From positions 352,001 to 416,000 of the forward strand of contig CAUYUJ010007224.1 in NCBI GenBank assembly GCA_963575745.1: a stretch of DNA of 64,000 bases, read 5' to 3'. Below the pieces are notes generated by a model. That model was not told the origin of the DNA and did no database searches. It saw only the letters and a program-made list of their open reading frames with translations. How positions within the stretch are numbered: the stretch's first letter is position 1; every line of letters starts with the position of its first letter. Positions 51,750-61,355 of the stretch are shown in pieces. The position numbers and the translations under genes were made by a program. This stretch comes from Prorocentrum cordatum (Eukaryota; Sar; Dinophyceae; Prorocentrales; Prorocentraceae).

Positions 51750-51900
51750 TTCCCTCCTCCTCCTCCTCCTCCTCCTTACCCTCCTCCTCCTCCTCCTCCT
51801 CCTTACCCTCCTCCTCCTCCTCCTCCTCCTCCTCCTCCTCCTCCTCCTCACCCTCCTCCTCCTCCTCCTCCTCCTCCTCCTCCTCCTCCTCCTCCTGCCC
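51750..51900. repeat. CTC microsatellite
   Basis: CTCCTC repeats, interrupted regularly by TTACC or ACC. The long plus-strand frames crossing it encode poly-Pro or poly-Leu and are not genes. Confidence 0.92.
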
Positions 51901-52249
51901 CGCCCCTCCCTGGGGGATGGGCCCGGACTTCTGCGGACCTCGCATGGTTCGGACAGATGCAGAGCTACACTTTGGGCGAGTGTATTAGTTTCTCTCGGGG
52001 ATCCCGAAATTTCAAACTTAATTTTGGGCTATCGTTCCAAAGTTTGTTTTGCCCGCCATTCGAGGGGGGCCATCGCGTTTGTCGGATTTGCGAGGGCCTC
52101 GACGTCGCTAGCCAGAGTCGGCGTGGAATCAGAAATAACAACTCGCGATTAGGAGGCGGAGGCGGAGCGCGCATATCTTTTAAAATCTTCGAAACATCGT
52201 CACCAGGCGAGTTGCCCTGATCACGGGGGGGGCAAAGAGGATGGAGGGA

Positions 52250-52570
52250 TCCAGAACAAGGTCAGAGGTCGTAGCGACCACCAGCGCTCGTGGGACCCAT
52301 GATGGGCTACAGGAGGAACCCCCAGTGCCCCCAAAACGCCCCACGGGGGCCCCAGACGCCACGACCTCCAGATCGAGACCAAATGTCGTGGCGAGCAGGT
52401 GCGCTCCTGGGACCTCCCGAGCGCCCCAGGAAGAATCCAAGACCCCGCCAAGCGCTCCAGGAGACCCCCAAGACGCTGCGACCTCAGATTGCGGCTGGAG
52501 GTCGTGGAGCGCTCTTGGGGCCCCCAGGGACCTCGTTGCGTGCCCTTGGCCGCAGTTGGGTCCCTTTCGG
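52250..52570. repeat. Degenerate direct repeats around GGTCGTGG words
   Basis: AGGTCGTAGCGACCACCAGC, CACGACCTCCAGATCGAGAC and CTGGAGGTCGTGGAGCGCTC are related words that recur with GCGCTC(C/T)(T)GGG in between. The minus-strand 275-residue frame over this area is compositionally biased and unsupported. Confidence 0.45.
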
Positions 52571-52689
52571 GCATCCCTGGGACGTCCAGCCTCCGCCGCC
52601 CTGAGGGCGGCTGGGATTTCAGCGGCCCCTGCCCTCCTGACTCTGCGGGGGGGCGCGGCGACGCCCCCGACCTGTACCCTGCCACTTTC

Positions 52690-52930
52690 GCTAGGTGCCG
52701 GTCTATACGTGCTCGCCCCGCTCGAGACATCAAGCACGTTCAGAACTACACTTAGCCAGGCGCTAGGTGTAGTTCTGTACGTGCTGGTTTCGCCAGGGAC
52801 ATCCTCACAAAACAGAGCACTCATATAACTACACCTAGCCAGCGGGGCGGGGTACATGTCGGGGGCGCGACTCGCGCTCCCGACGTGCACCGTGCCCCGG
52901 CCGCTAAGTGTAGTTCTGTACGTGTCCCCT
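52690..52930. repeat. Dispersed TAGGTGTAGTTCTGTACGTG repeats, direct and inverted
   Basis: TAGGTGTAGTTCTGTACGTG (about 52766) and TAAGTGTAGTTCTGTACGTG (about 52905) are direct copies. CAGAACTACACTTAG (about 52740) and ATAACTACACCTAG (about 52824) are inverted copies. A decayed copy, TAAGTGTAGTTTTTGATGTG, lies at about 53555. Adjacent inverted pairs could form hairpins. Confidence 0.75.
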
Positions 52931-53017
52931 TTTGGCGAAGCATCGGCTGCCCGTGCTGCCCATCTCCGAGGCCCCGTCCCCAGGGCCGCTCCCCGCCGAC
53001 TTCCCACTTCCTCAGGC

Positions 53018-53267
53018 TCAGCGAAACCACCTGCATGGCCGCTGTCCTTTTCCGCCTCGCACTGCCCGCTGCCCTTCCCCGCCTCTGCCCCAGTATGATG
53101 ACCCCAGTGTTTTCTGTGCTTTGGGGCGCCGCTTTGCCTCAGGCGTGATCTCCTCCCTCGTCTCGTGTCTCCGTGCCTTAGCAGCCTCTTTCATTATGTC
53201 CTTCCACTTCCACCTCATCCCCGTGTCTCGCCAAGTTTTGTAGCCGCGATCGGTTCTATGCGTGCTG
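53018..53267 (-). CDS. Candidate terminal exon of a small unknown gene
   Basis: A TTTACTTACAG acceptor near 53268 is followed by THRTDRGYKTWRDTGMRWKW, then KDIMKEAAKARRHETREEIT and a tail ending PCRWFR with a stop at about 53018. It is highly charged and coding-like, whereas the overlapping plus frames are Pro/Leu shadows. It pairs with the exon immediately upstream on the same strand. Function unknown. Confidence 0.45.
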
Positions 53268-53279
53268 TAAGTAAATGCC

Positions 53280-53490
53280 TGGCCAGACGCCCCACGCCTT
53301 CGAATTCTTTTCCGTGCTGGATGCCCCCTCCACGGATGAAGCGGCAGTTCGCGTTATCATTTCCTGTTGCAGCAGCCGCTTAGCCCCGCCGTGAAACATG
53401 CTGATAGTTGCAACGCTTGGCGCCCCACGTGTTTCGCATGACCAGCGCTCCCCGTCGTAGGTCGCGAGGCGGTGCCCGTCCACCCAGACC
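53280..53490 (-). CDS. Candidate upstream exon of the same small gene
   Basis: The minus frame reads RWSVWVDGHRLATYDGERWS, then VATISMFHGGAKRLLQQEMI and AASSVEGASSTEKNSKAWG before reaching a stop at 53256 inside the presumed intron. The composition is natural and differs from the GC-rich shadows. Splice boundaries are uncertain; no start codon is assigned. Confidence 0.4.
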
Positions 53491-53852
53491 GACCAGCGCG
53501 CCTAACCGAATTTTGATTGCCCCCCCTGGTCCCCGCAACTGGGTGGAGTTTTGCTAAGTGTAGTTTTTGATGTGTTCGAATGGTAAGAAGCGCAAGGCGT
53601 CGCACGTCGGGGGACGGTGCGAGTTCACTGCCTGTGCGGTCAGGAGCGCTGGCTCAGCGTGTCGCGCCGCCCCACGTCCTGGCCGAAGCTGCGGCGCGAC
53701 GCGCCAGGCATGTCGCAGCCCCCAGGCATCAGCTTCCCAAGCTCTTTCCTGGCATCCCGTTGCCGTTGCACGAGGCAGAGCGACACGCCATCAGCCTGCA
53801 GAGCATGCCTTGTTGCAGGGCCGCCGCCGCGACACCAAAAGTTCCCGACATG

Positions 53853-53909
53853 CTTAGCGTGTCGCCCCTCTTGGTTCTGGCCCACCACGCTTCGGCGCGA
53901 CATGCTAAG
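53853..53909. repeat. 57-bp hairpin, member of a small family
   Basis: CTTAGCGTGTCGC pairs with GCGACATGCTAAG (one G-T pair) around GGTTCTGGCCCACCACGC. Related copies are at about 53655-53708 (AGCGTGTCGCGCC ... GGCGCGACGCGCC) and 63782-63828 (CGCGTCGCGGGTTCTGGCAC ... GCGCGACACGCC). Confidence 0.7.
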
Positions 53910-54731
53910 CACAGCTCAGTCCCCGAGCATCGACGCTCCGAGCTTTCCCCAGCCTCCCTCCTCCTCCTCGGGCCCGCCTCCCCAGCTCAGGACCACATCG
54001 ACGCAGAGGGCGTACTGACCTTCAAGCTGGAGACATTCGTCGCCACGGGGGGGCGGGGGGTGGCTCAGCTGCTTGCTGCTTCGGACTCTGGCCGGAGGAC
54101 AGAGGCTATACTGATCTTGGCGGGGGCCCATCCTTGGCCCGAGCGCGCCCTCCTGGCATCGCTTAGGGGCCCCCCAGACGGCGTGGTGACCACACAGTGT
54201 GGCGAGCCAGTGGGGACTCGGGGTCACCACGCGGTCTTGGGACTCGGGTCGTTCTCCGAGGCTGCCTCGGGCCACCCGGGCCTCCGAGGACCAAAGGCCG
54301 TGCGGTGACGGACCGCGCAGTGAGGTTGATGGGGAGTCCGAGGTCACACCGCGGTCCGTCCTCACACGATTCCTGGGCTCCCCGAATCTCGCACGGCGAG
54401 GGGAAAAACCGCTGTGGAGGAAGCGGGTCCTCACGGGAACGGGGCCCGGAGGAGGAGCTCCCCGTCCGTCCCTCTGCTCCTCCCCCTCCCTGCCCTTCGA
54501 CCTCCATGCCTCCCAGAGACCTCGAACCTCTCACAGCGGGGCGGGGGTCCGCTTCCGACGGCCGCCCAAAGCCCGGAGAGAGCGCCCACCCCCGAGGCCG
54601 GAGAGCGAGGGGGCCGCGGGGGCGCAGGGCGGGAAGAGCTATAAGCATCGGTCCACGGCCGGAGGCCCCGGGGCTGCGGGGCCCTGCAGGTGGCAGGTCG
54701 GCAGCCGAAGACGACGACGAGGGGTCGGCCT
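53910..54731. other. GC-rich stretch without a supported gene
   Basis: Overlapping long frames on both strands have shadow-like composition (Gly/Arg/Pro). Words such as GGACCGCG and GGTCACC recur at 54220-54365. Nothing convincing. Confidence 0.4.
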
Positions 54732-54883
54732 AGGGGGGCACATGCGAACCCTACCCCTGCCCCCCACGATTTCTGAGGGGGAGGGTGGGGTTCACTTTGC
54801 TCGGGAGCTCCCGAACGAAGTGAACCCCACCCTCCCCCTCAGAAGTCGTGGGGGGCAGGGGTAGGGTTCGCATGTGGTCCCCT
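54732..54883. repeat. 152-bp near-perfect palindrome
   Basis: Arms of 76 bp are centred at 54807.5 on CGGGAGCTCCCG. CACATGCGAACCCTACCCCT on the left is inverted exactly on the right (AGGGGTAGGGTTCGCATGTG), as is GGGGGAGGGTGGGGTTCACT. Only a few mismatches occur. No terminal repeats or coding sequence. Confidence 0.93.
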
Positions 54884-54889
54884 ATCGGC

Positions 54890-55165
54890 CCCCAGGGCCC
54901 GTCGTCGGTCTTGTGCTGCCCGGCCTCTCGAGGCGGATGCAGCCGTGTCCACCCCGGGGGTGCCGCCGAGGCCCAGGAGCGTGTCGGAGCGTCCCCTCGA
55001 GCGGCGACCAACGGCCAACGACTGACGACCACCGACGACCCACTACCGATGACGGCCGACGACCAACGGTCGTCGTCGACGACGACGACGACGACCGTTG
55101 ACGGCCTCTGGAAATCTCGGTAGGTCGTCGCGAGTCCCAGTGAATCCAAAAGGAGGGAGGGAGAG
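54890..55165. other. Short gene-less stretch with ACGACC words
   Basis: CGACGACC/ACCACCGACG words (55010-55105) form an imperfect triplet tract. No supported gene. Confidence 0.5.
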
Positions 55166-55295
55166 GAGGAGGAGGAGGAGGAGGAGGAGGAGGAGGAGGA
55201 GGAGGAGGAGGAGGAGGAGGAGCAGGAGGAGGACGAGCAGGAGGAGGAGGAGGAGGAGGAGGAGGAGGAGGAGGAGGAGGTTAATTGAAGGCGGA
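55166..55295. repeat. GGA microsatellite
   Basis: GGAGGA units with occasional GCA or GAC interruptions. Further GGA tracts occur at 55446-55490 and 55832-55912. Confidence 0.93.
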
Positions 55296-56032
55296 GGAAG
55301 CGTTACTCTGTGCCCATCAGGGTTACTCTACTATTTCCTTTTTTGCACTATCCACTCTGCACGTGCCATCAACGTGTTATGTGTTATCTCAGGCCTACGT
55401 TGGCTGTTTGCAACCGCCTAGATCATCATGTATGGCTAATGTCGAAATGAGGAGGAGGAGGAGGAGGAGGAGGAGGAGGAGGAGGAGGAAGAGGCGGAGG
55501 GGAAAGGGAATGAAAAGGAGGCCGAGGATGATCAGCAGAAGGAGATCCTTCAGTGGCAGGCTAGCCCGAAGCTCTCCCCAATTCCAGCATCGAACCTCGA
55601 TCGTCGACCCGCGTATCATCGCATCCTCAACCAGAAGCGTCGATCCTCGAGCCCTCAGGCCCTCGATCGATCGAAGCAGATGGCGACGACGAGGAAACTG
55701 CACCTCCCCTTGCGGCAGATCGGCCTGGAAGCCTCCCGGTGGGGCTCGCACCCCGAGCCCCCCTTCCAGTTCGACCCTGGAGCCTATTCGGACCCTCGAC
55801 GGATCGACGGCGACGACGAGGAGGAGACACCCCAGGAGGAGGAGGAGGAGGAGGAGGAGGAGGAGGAGGAGGAGGAGGAGGAGGAGGAGGAGGAGGAGGA
55901 GGGGAGGAAGAGGAGGAAGAGGGGGCGTCCTGCTCTTCGCGGCGCGGCTACCTGGAGGTCTGGGCGCCTCCCTGGGGGCCGGCCTCTCACCGCGAGAGAC
56001 ATCAGTGACGGCGCCGTGGCCCGGCGAGGGTC

Positions 56033-56570
56033 CGCCACGCGCAGAGGGGGGCATAGGGGGGAGGGGGGGGAGGTTTCCTAGAAGGCGACGAGGACGACGA
56101 CGAGGACGACGACGAGGACGACGACGACGACGAGGACGACGACGACGAGGACGACGAGGACGACGACGACGAGGACGACGACGACGAGGACGACGAGGAC
56201 GAGGACGACGAGGACGAGGACGACGACGCCGGGGACGACGAGGTCATCGGCCACGCGCAGAGGGGGGTAGAGGGGAGGGGGGAAGTTTCTAAGAAGCACC
56301 CCTGCTTCTTAGAGGGCGCGGGCCTTGGTTCTAGATGTAGGGCCGGCGCCATCGAAGAAGCAGCCTCCTTCTCAGAAGACTTTTCCTCTCCCCTCACCAC
56401 CCTCGGCCACGCGCAAAGTGGGATGGGGGGGGGGGAATGCTTCCTGGAAGCACCCCTGCTTCTTAGAAGGCGCGGACCTTGTCTACAAATGCAGGGCCGG
56501 CGCCTTCTAAGAAGCAGCCTGGTTCTCGGAAGCTTTCCCCTCCCCCCCTTACCACCCTCTGCGCACCGCC
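56033..56570. repeat. 156-bp repeat with internal GAC/GAG expansion
   Basis: GCCACGCGCA(G/A)AG starts units at 56033, 56250 and 56406; the last two are 156 bp apart. Each full unit contains GAAGCACCCCTGCTTCTTAG and GGGCCGGCGCC, and can fold (TCTAAGAAGC with GCTTCTTAGA). In the first unit the sequence after CTAGAAGGCGACGAG is replaced by an about 150-bp GACGACGAG tract (56080-56232). Confidence 0.8.
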
Positions 56571-56865
56571 AAATAGATTCGGAAGGCCTTCCGTCGTGGA
56601 TCCTTCACGACGCGAGGAGGCGGAGGACCCTCGGGCTCTCGATGATCCATGGTGCAGGCAGGGTCCACTCCCACCCGTGCAGGATCTGGTGTCGATTCCA
56701 GCCGGCTCGATCGGGTTCGACTCCGGCATTCCAGAGATGCGAAGCTCGCCCTGGGGGGAACGGGTCCTGAGGGAAGCGGGCCCTGAGGTTTTTCGCCGTT
56801 TTCGGGCTCTCGGGGCCCTCCACGGGCTCAGGATGAGGATCTCGTCCTGGGGGAAGGCCCCAGGA
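56571..56865. other. Unique stretch, no supported gene
   Basis: Frames are open on both strands but none has splice signals and natural composition together. A GGTTCGACTCC (56715) resembles a tRNA B box, but no cloverleaf fits. Confidence 0.4.
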
Positions 56866-57070
56866 GGAGGAGGAGGAGGAGGAGGAGGAGGAGGAGGAGG
56901 AGGAGGAGGAGGAGGGGGAGGAGGAGGGGCAGGAGGAGGAGGAGGAGAGGAGGAGGAGGAGGAGGGAGGAGGGGAGGAGGGAGGAGGAGGGAGGAGGAGG
57001 AGGAGGAGGAGAGGAGGAGGAGGAGGAGGAGGGGAAGGGGGAGGGGGAAGGGGAGGAGGAGGGGAAGACC
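56866..57070. repeat. GGA microsatellite
   Basis: GGAGGAGGA with G-run interruptions; encodes only poly-Gly/Arg/Glu shadows. Confidence 0.92.
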
Positions 57071-57464
57071 CAGGACCCGTTCCACCTCAGGTTGAGAAGC
57101 AGCCCGATGCTTGCGAGACGCTATTGTACGCACCCTGGAGCGGCGGAGCCCATGCGGTCCCGGCTCCGTGCCGAGGCAGCCCAGCGCGGCGCACGTTTCG
57201 CTGCGATCGCGTCTCTCTGCCTCGATGTTGGCCGAGCTTGCGAGGAGCCCTTGGCCCCCCGTCTTTGCGGCAGGTCGACCAGGGGGCCTCCCCGATGCCA
57301 ACCTCGAGCCCCGCTCGCCGAGCCGTGGAACCTCCGGCCCTCGAGCCCTCGGAGCCCTTCGTGGATCCAAGTCGAGCTGCTCCCAAACCTCGGGCCCTCG
57401 ATGGGCGGCCGCGGCGGCGAGGCCACTATCTCTTGATGCAGGTCAACCTGCGGCGGCTGCCACG
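57071..57464. other. Unique island between GGA arrays
   Basis: Both strands are open. The minus frame containing LLASSANIEAERRDRSETCA and the plus frame around LMQVNLRRLPRR are possible exons, but I cannot choose. CAGGTCAACCTG occurs here (57437) and again after the next array (58223). Confidence 0.3.
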
Positions 57465-58215
57465 GCGAAGAGGAGGAGGAGGAGAAGGATCAGGAAAAGG
57501 AGGAGGAGAAGGACAAGGAGAAGGAGGAGGAGGAGGAAAAGGAGAAGGAGAAGGAGAAGGAGAAGGAGAAGGAGAAGGAGAAGGAGAAGGAGGTGGGAGG
57601 AGGAGGAAAGGAGGAGGAGGAAGGAGAAGGAGGAGGAGGAGGAGAAGGAGGAGGCAAAGGAGGATGGAGGGGAGGAGGAGGAGGAGGAGGAGGAGGAGGG
57701 AGGGAGGAGGAGGAGGAGGAGGAGGAGGAGGAGGAGGAGGGGGAGAGGAGAGGAGGAGGAGGAGGAGGAGGAGGGAGGAGGAGGAGAGGAGGGGGAGGGA
57801 GGAGGAGGAGGAGGAGAGGAGGAGGAGGAGAAGAAGAAGGAGAAGGAGGTGAAGGCGGAGAAGGAGGCGGAGGAAGAGGTGGGGGGGCAGAAGGAGGGAA
57901 GGAGGAGGAGGAGGAGGAGGAGGAGGAGGAGGAGGAGGAGGAGGAGGAGGAGGAGGAGGCTCGGAGGAGGAGCAGGAGGAGGAGGTGGAGTGGGGGGTGG
58001 GGGGGGCAGAAGGAGGGTGAGGAGTACGAGGAGGAGGAGGAGGAGGAGGAGAGGGAGGAACAGGAGGAGGAGGAGGAGGCGGAGGAGGAGGAGGAGGAGG
58101 AGGAGGAGGGAGGAGAGGAGGAGGAGGAGGGGAGGGAGGAGGAGGAGGAGGAGGAGGAGGGAGGAGGAGGAGGAGGAGGAGGAGGAGGAGAGGAGGAGGA
58201 GGAGGAGGAGGAGGA
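57465..58215. repeat. Large GGA/GAAGGA microsatellite
   Basis: About 750 bases of GGA, with a GGAGAA hexamer run at 57535-57590 and short unique interruptions (57880-57900, 57960-58030). Very long frames on both strands are artefacts of the triplet repeat. Confidence 0.95.
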
Positions 58216-58647
58216 GCCTGTGGCAGGTCAACCTGAAGGTCTCCCAGTGGGACTGCAGCTGCCTCTCCGCAGAGCTCCCCTGCGCCGCCGTGGTCGGCAG
58301 CCCCTTCACCCCGGAGCCGCCCCGGCGGGCAGCGCGAGCGCGTCCGCGGCAGCGGCTGTTGGAGGCTCTTCCCCAGACGAGGCAAGGGCGAGGCACCCTG
58401 GCTTGCCTATACCCGTCGGTTGCTGAAAGTATGTATTTCTGGACTCCCGGGTCCCATTTGCTTCTAGCGCCTTCCTGCTTCAATCATCGATGTGTTTTCG
58501 CTGCGTTGTGTTATTCTCTCGGTGGGCCTGAGCCCAATCTCCTTCACCCGCCTGCCTACTCCACGTTTTCACTTACTTCTTCCGACCAACATGTAAGCCT
58601 ATGTGGCACCCCGCAGGTGCGGATGAGAGTGAGGGGGCGGCCGCGGA

Positions 58648-58748
58648 GTGGGTCGCGAGCGGGTCGCTGGTGGGTCGCGGTTGGGTCGCGGTTGGGTCGC
58701 GGGCGGGTCGTGGGCCGGGCCGCGGGCCGGGTCGCGAGCGGGCCGGGC
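58648..58748. repeat. GGGTCGCGG minisatellite
   Basis: About ten imperfect 8-11-bp units (GGGTCGCGGTT, GGGTCGCGAGC, GGGCCGC). Confidence 0.85.
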
Positions 58749-58838
58749 AGGGCAACGCAACAATTATCCGCACCGCGAAATTCTTCTTCAGCCATGTTCC
58801 CGTGCACAGTGAATGACCGTGCGGCCCCCTCACTCTGA

Positions 58839-59017
58839 CCAGAGAATGTTCAAAGTGGTTTGCACGATCTGTTTTTCGAGCATTTCTGGCCGAGACCGTC
58901 GAGACCGGCGTTCTGCTCTGAGGGCACTGTATTTGTTGCATGGACGTTCTGTTGTTCGAAGAAGATTTCGTGGTAGCCCCATCAGGATACCAGCACGGTC
59001 GGTCCCTGCTCAAGCAG
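58839..59017 (+). repeat. Dispersed repeat, copy 1
   Basis: Shares GTGGTTTGCACGA, TTTCTGGCCGAGACCGTC, GTGGTAGCCCC and ACGGTCGGTC...TGCTCAA in the same order and spacing with 63369-63560. No coding frame or terminal repeats; origin unknown (possibly SINE-like). Confidence 0.7.
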
Positions 59018-60358
59018 ACCCCATCTGGTTATGCAAAGTGCACGGTGGAAATGGTTTGATAGTTTTCGTCTTTTCGAGGGCCCTTACCGAGCCATGGGGT
59101 GCGGCAAACAACGACGCAGGATTAGAAGCCAGTCCCAGGGAAGAGGTCCACCCCAGACTCGGGCATGGAGAGCACGCCCATCCAGACAAGTCGACAAAGG
59201 AAATCTGTGCCGGTTCACTCGACGTCGGCATTCGAGTGTACCTGGTGCATTCCGCAGTCGGCTCCGCTGATCGACGCGCGTCTCGCTGGATAAATTCGGT
59301 TGTGTTCGGACGTCGATTCGCTATTATGCCCACGTCTACTCGGAATGCTGTGCCCTGCGCACGTGGAATGCCCCTGGCCTCTCTCACGAAAGGGTTCTTT
59401 GCCGAAGGGAGTTAGTTCTGTCCACCCCCCGAAAGACCTCCTCCGGTTATGAGAGGCTCACAGCGGGATTTGCTTGCTGGTTTTCGGCCCCCGGGTGCCC
59501 TTGCCAGGCCCCGGGAGCGCCAGAACACGACGCGGGAAGAGCAGCCGATCGTGGGGAAGGGGTCCAGACATCCGGGGTCCGCCCTGTGAGCAAAGATTGG
59601 GGGGCTCGTAGGGGGGGGGGGGGGGGGCGAGAAGTGGCGGGGGCAGAGGGGGCTGGAGACAAGGAGCTCATTAGGGCCCCTGCATTAGGGCCCCTCGAGG
59701 GGCCCGTTGGGACCCCGAAGGGGGCCTCTGGGGCCCAAGAAGGGCGCCCTTCTACCCCCCCCCCCCATTTTTCGCACCCCCGTTAAAAGGAACGCCCGAG
59801 GACAACAGGTCGAGTCGAGGTTTTGAGGTTTCTGTCGTGGTCGTCGGTTCTCGGGGGGTTCTCCCAGCCGCGGGGTGCTCCGGCTCCAGCAGCTGCCCCT
59901 CGCCCCGTGGCATCGCTCGGACGTGTGCGTGTTTTTTCTCGGCGAGGCGCCTCGGGGAGCATGTTGGGGTCATCTTGCGCACTGCATGGCGGCAGCTGCG
60001 ACCGCTTAGATTGCCACTGCTTTGCTCCCATCGTGGTCTTGGTCGCGCTATTGGGATAGCCCTCTTGAGGGGCAGCGGAATTCTAGTTTCCTTTGCCGTG
60101 GAAAAAGTGTTGGGGTCATCTTGCGCAAGAAGTGCACGCACGAAGTCGCAAACCATGCAAGGGGAAGGGGCGCGCGAGCGATGGCGAGGTCCCGGGGGTG
60201 CTCGGATCGTTGCAAACAGCTGCCAGGGACCTGAGGTGTGGCCCGAAGGCCGGGCCGGGGGGGGGGCAACGGCAGGAGGGGGCTGGCCCATTGCAGGGGG
60301 TTGCAGTACAGTCGGACCGAGGTATCAGATCGAGGTCGGCCCGGGGAGAGTAGTCTGG
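59018..60358. other. Gene-poor stretch with a repeated TCATCTTGCGC module
   Basis: GGGGTCATCTTGCGCA occurs at about 59965 and 60111, and a related GGATCATCTTGCG at about 62486, each preceded by a GAG(G/C)A-type word. A run of 17 G lies at 59612. No gene supported. Confidence 0.45.
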
Positions 60359-60520
60359 TGTTCTTCGTGCTTTGTTGGTGTTCTTGTGCATCCAGGGGAG
60401 GGTACCCTAATGTTCTTCGTCTGTGTTGGATGCTCCTGTGCATCCTGGGGAGGGTGCCCTTGGATGTTCTGTGTTCTGGCCAGCGGAGGGTCTCGTGTTT
60501 TTGAAGGATGTTCTTTTGTC
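60359..60520. repeat. 52-bp tandem repeat, about 2.5 copies
   Basis: TGTTCTTCGTGCTTTGTTGG and TGTTCTTCGTCTGTGTTGGA start consecutive units at 60359 and 60411; each ends with CAT CC(A/T)GGGGAGGGT. A third, decayed unit follows at 60464. Confidence 0.75.
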
Positions 60521-61268
60521 CCAGGTCCGATTGTAGGCAAACCAAAAAGAAGTCGGCCTGCCAGCAGCTCTCCCATGGACCATCAGGTACCCACAGAAGC
60601 TCTGGGACACCTCAGGACACTCAGAGATGTGCGAAGAGTGTGCCCCAACGATGTCTTGCCGCAAGATTATTTATCGGTTGTGTGTATTCTATCCGTTCTC
60701 AGGCAGTGCCAGGGGGGTCATCACAAAGGTAGGGAACTACCTCTGCCATGAGATCGGGGGACGAGGAGGAGGAGGAGGAGGAGGAGGAGGAGGGAGGATC
60801 GGGGACCAAGGATTTTTGTTGGACTAATCTCTGGGCGCCTCTGGGTGTCTTGGGAGGCATCCGTTTTCTGGAGGAGGTGGTGGCCCCTTGGCATGACCTG
60901 GCATGCCCCTCGCGGGCTCGATGCTGAATCTTTGGAATTGCGGCAGGTGCGTTGGATGTTTAGCCGATGTGCAACAGAAGTTCAGACATAAGAGCCCGAA
61001 GTTCTTTGTCACCGCTTCGTGATTCCAAGTGGTGGTTAGCGGGGCTGGGATTGCACCGTTTCAAAAAATGCCAATCAGCATGCATGTTACAAATTGGTGT
61101 GTTGACCTGTTCGGGGAACTCGCGTTTGCGCAGGCAGGCAGCGGTGCACACCACCGCACTGATCATCGAGTCAGAACTTCCAATGGACATCGAGGCGTGA
61201 TCCCTTGCATACGCGATCTTACGGATACTCGGGGATGACACAATTTTGTAAACATTGCTGGTTTCTCG
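60521..61268. other. Unique stretch, no supported gene
   Basis: GGA tract at 60765-60795. Frames on both strands lack convincing composition or splice sites. Confidence 0.35.
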
Positions 61269-61355
61269 GATCGCCGCTGGACCCCCCCCCTTGGCGCGCG
61301 GAGCGCGATAGGGGCGGCGCTGGAGGCGCCGCCAGGGGGGGGTCCAGCGCCGATC
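61269..61355. repeat. 87-bp hairpin with long C/G-run arms
   Basis: GATCGCCGCTGGACCCCCCC at the left pairs with GGGGGGTCCAGCGCCGATC at the right, around a GCGCGCGGAGCGCG-rich centre. Confidence 0.8.

Noticed and set aside
52180-53007. 275-residue minus frame
   Set aside because: Covers direct and inverted non-coding repeats; peptide repeats mirror DNA repeats and composition is biased.
56700-56735. tRNA-like B box GGTTCGACTCC
   Set aside because: No matching A box, acceptor stem or anticodon arm can be drawn around it.
57111-58838. Very long Arg/Glu/Gly-rich frames on the plus strand and Leu/Ser/Pro-rich frames on the minus strand
   Set aside because: They are the automatic translation of GGA/CCT triplet arrays, open in nearly all frames, without natural protein composition.
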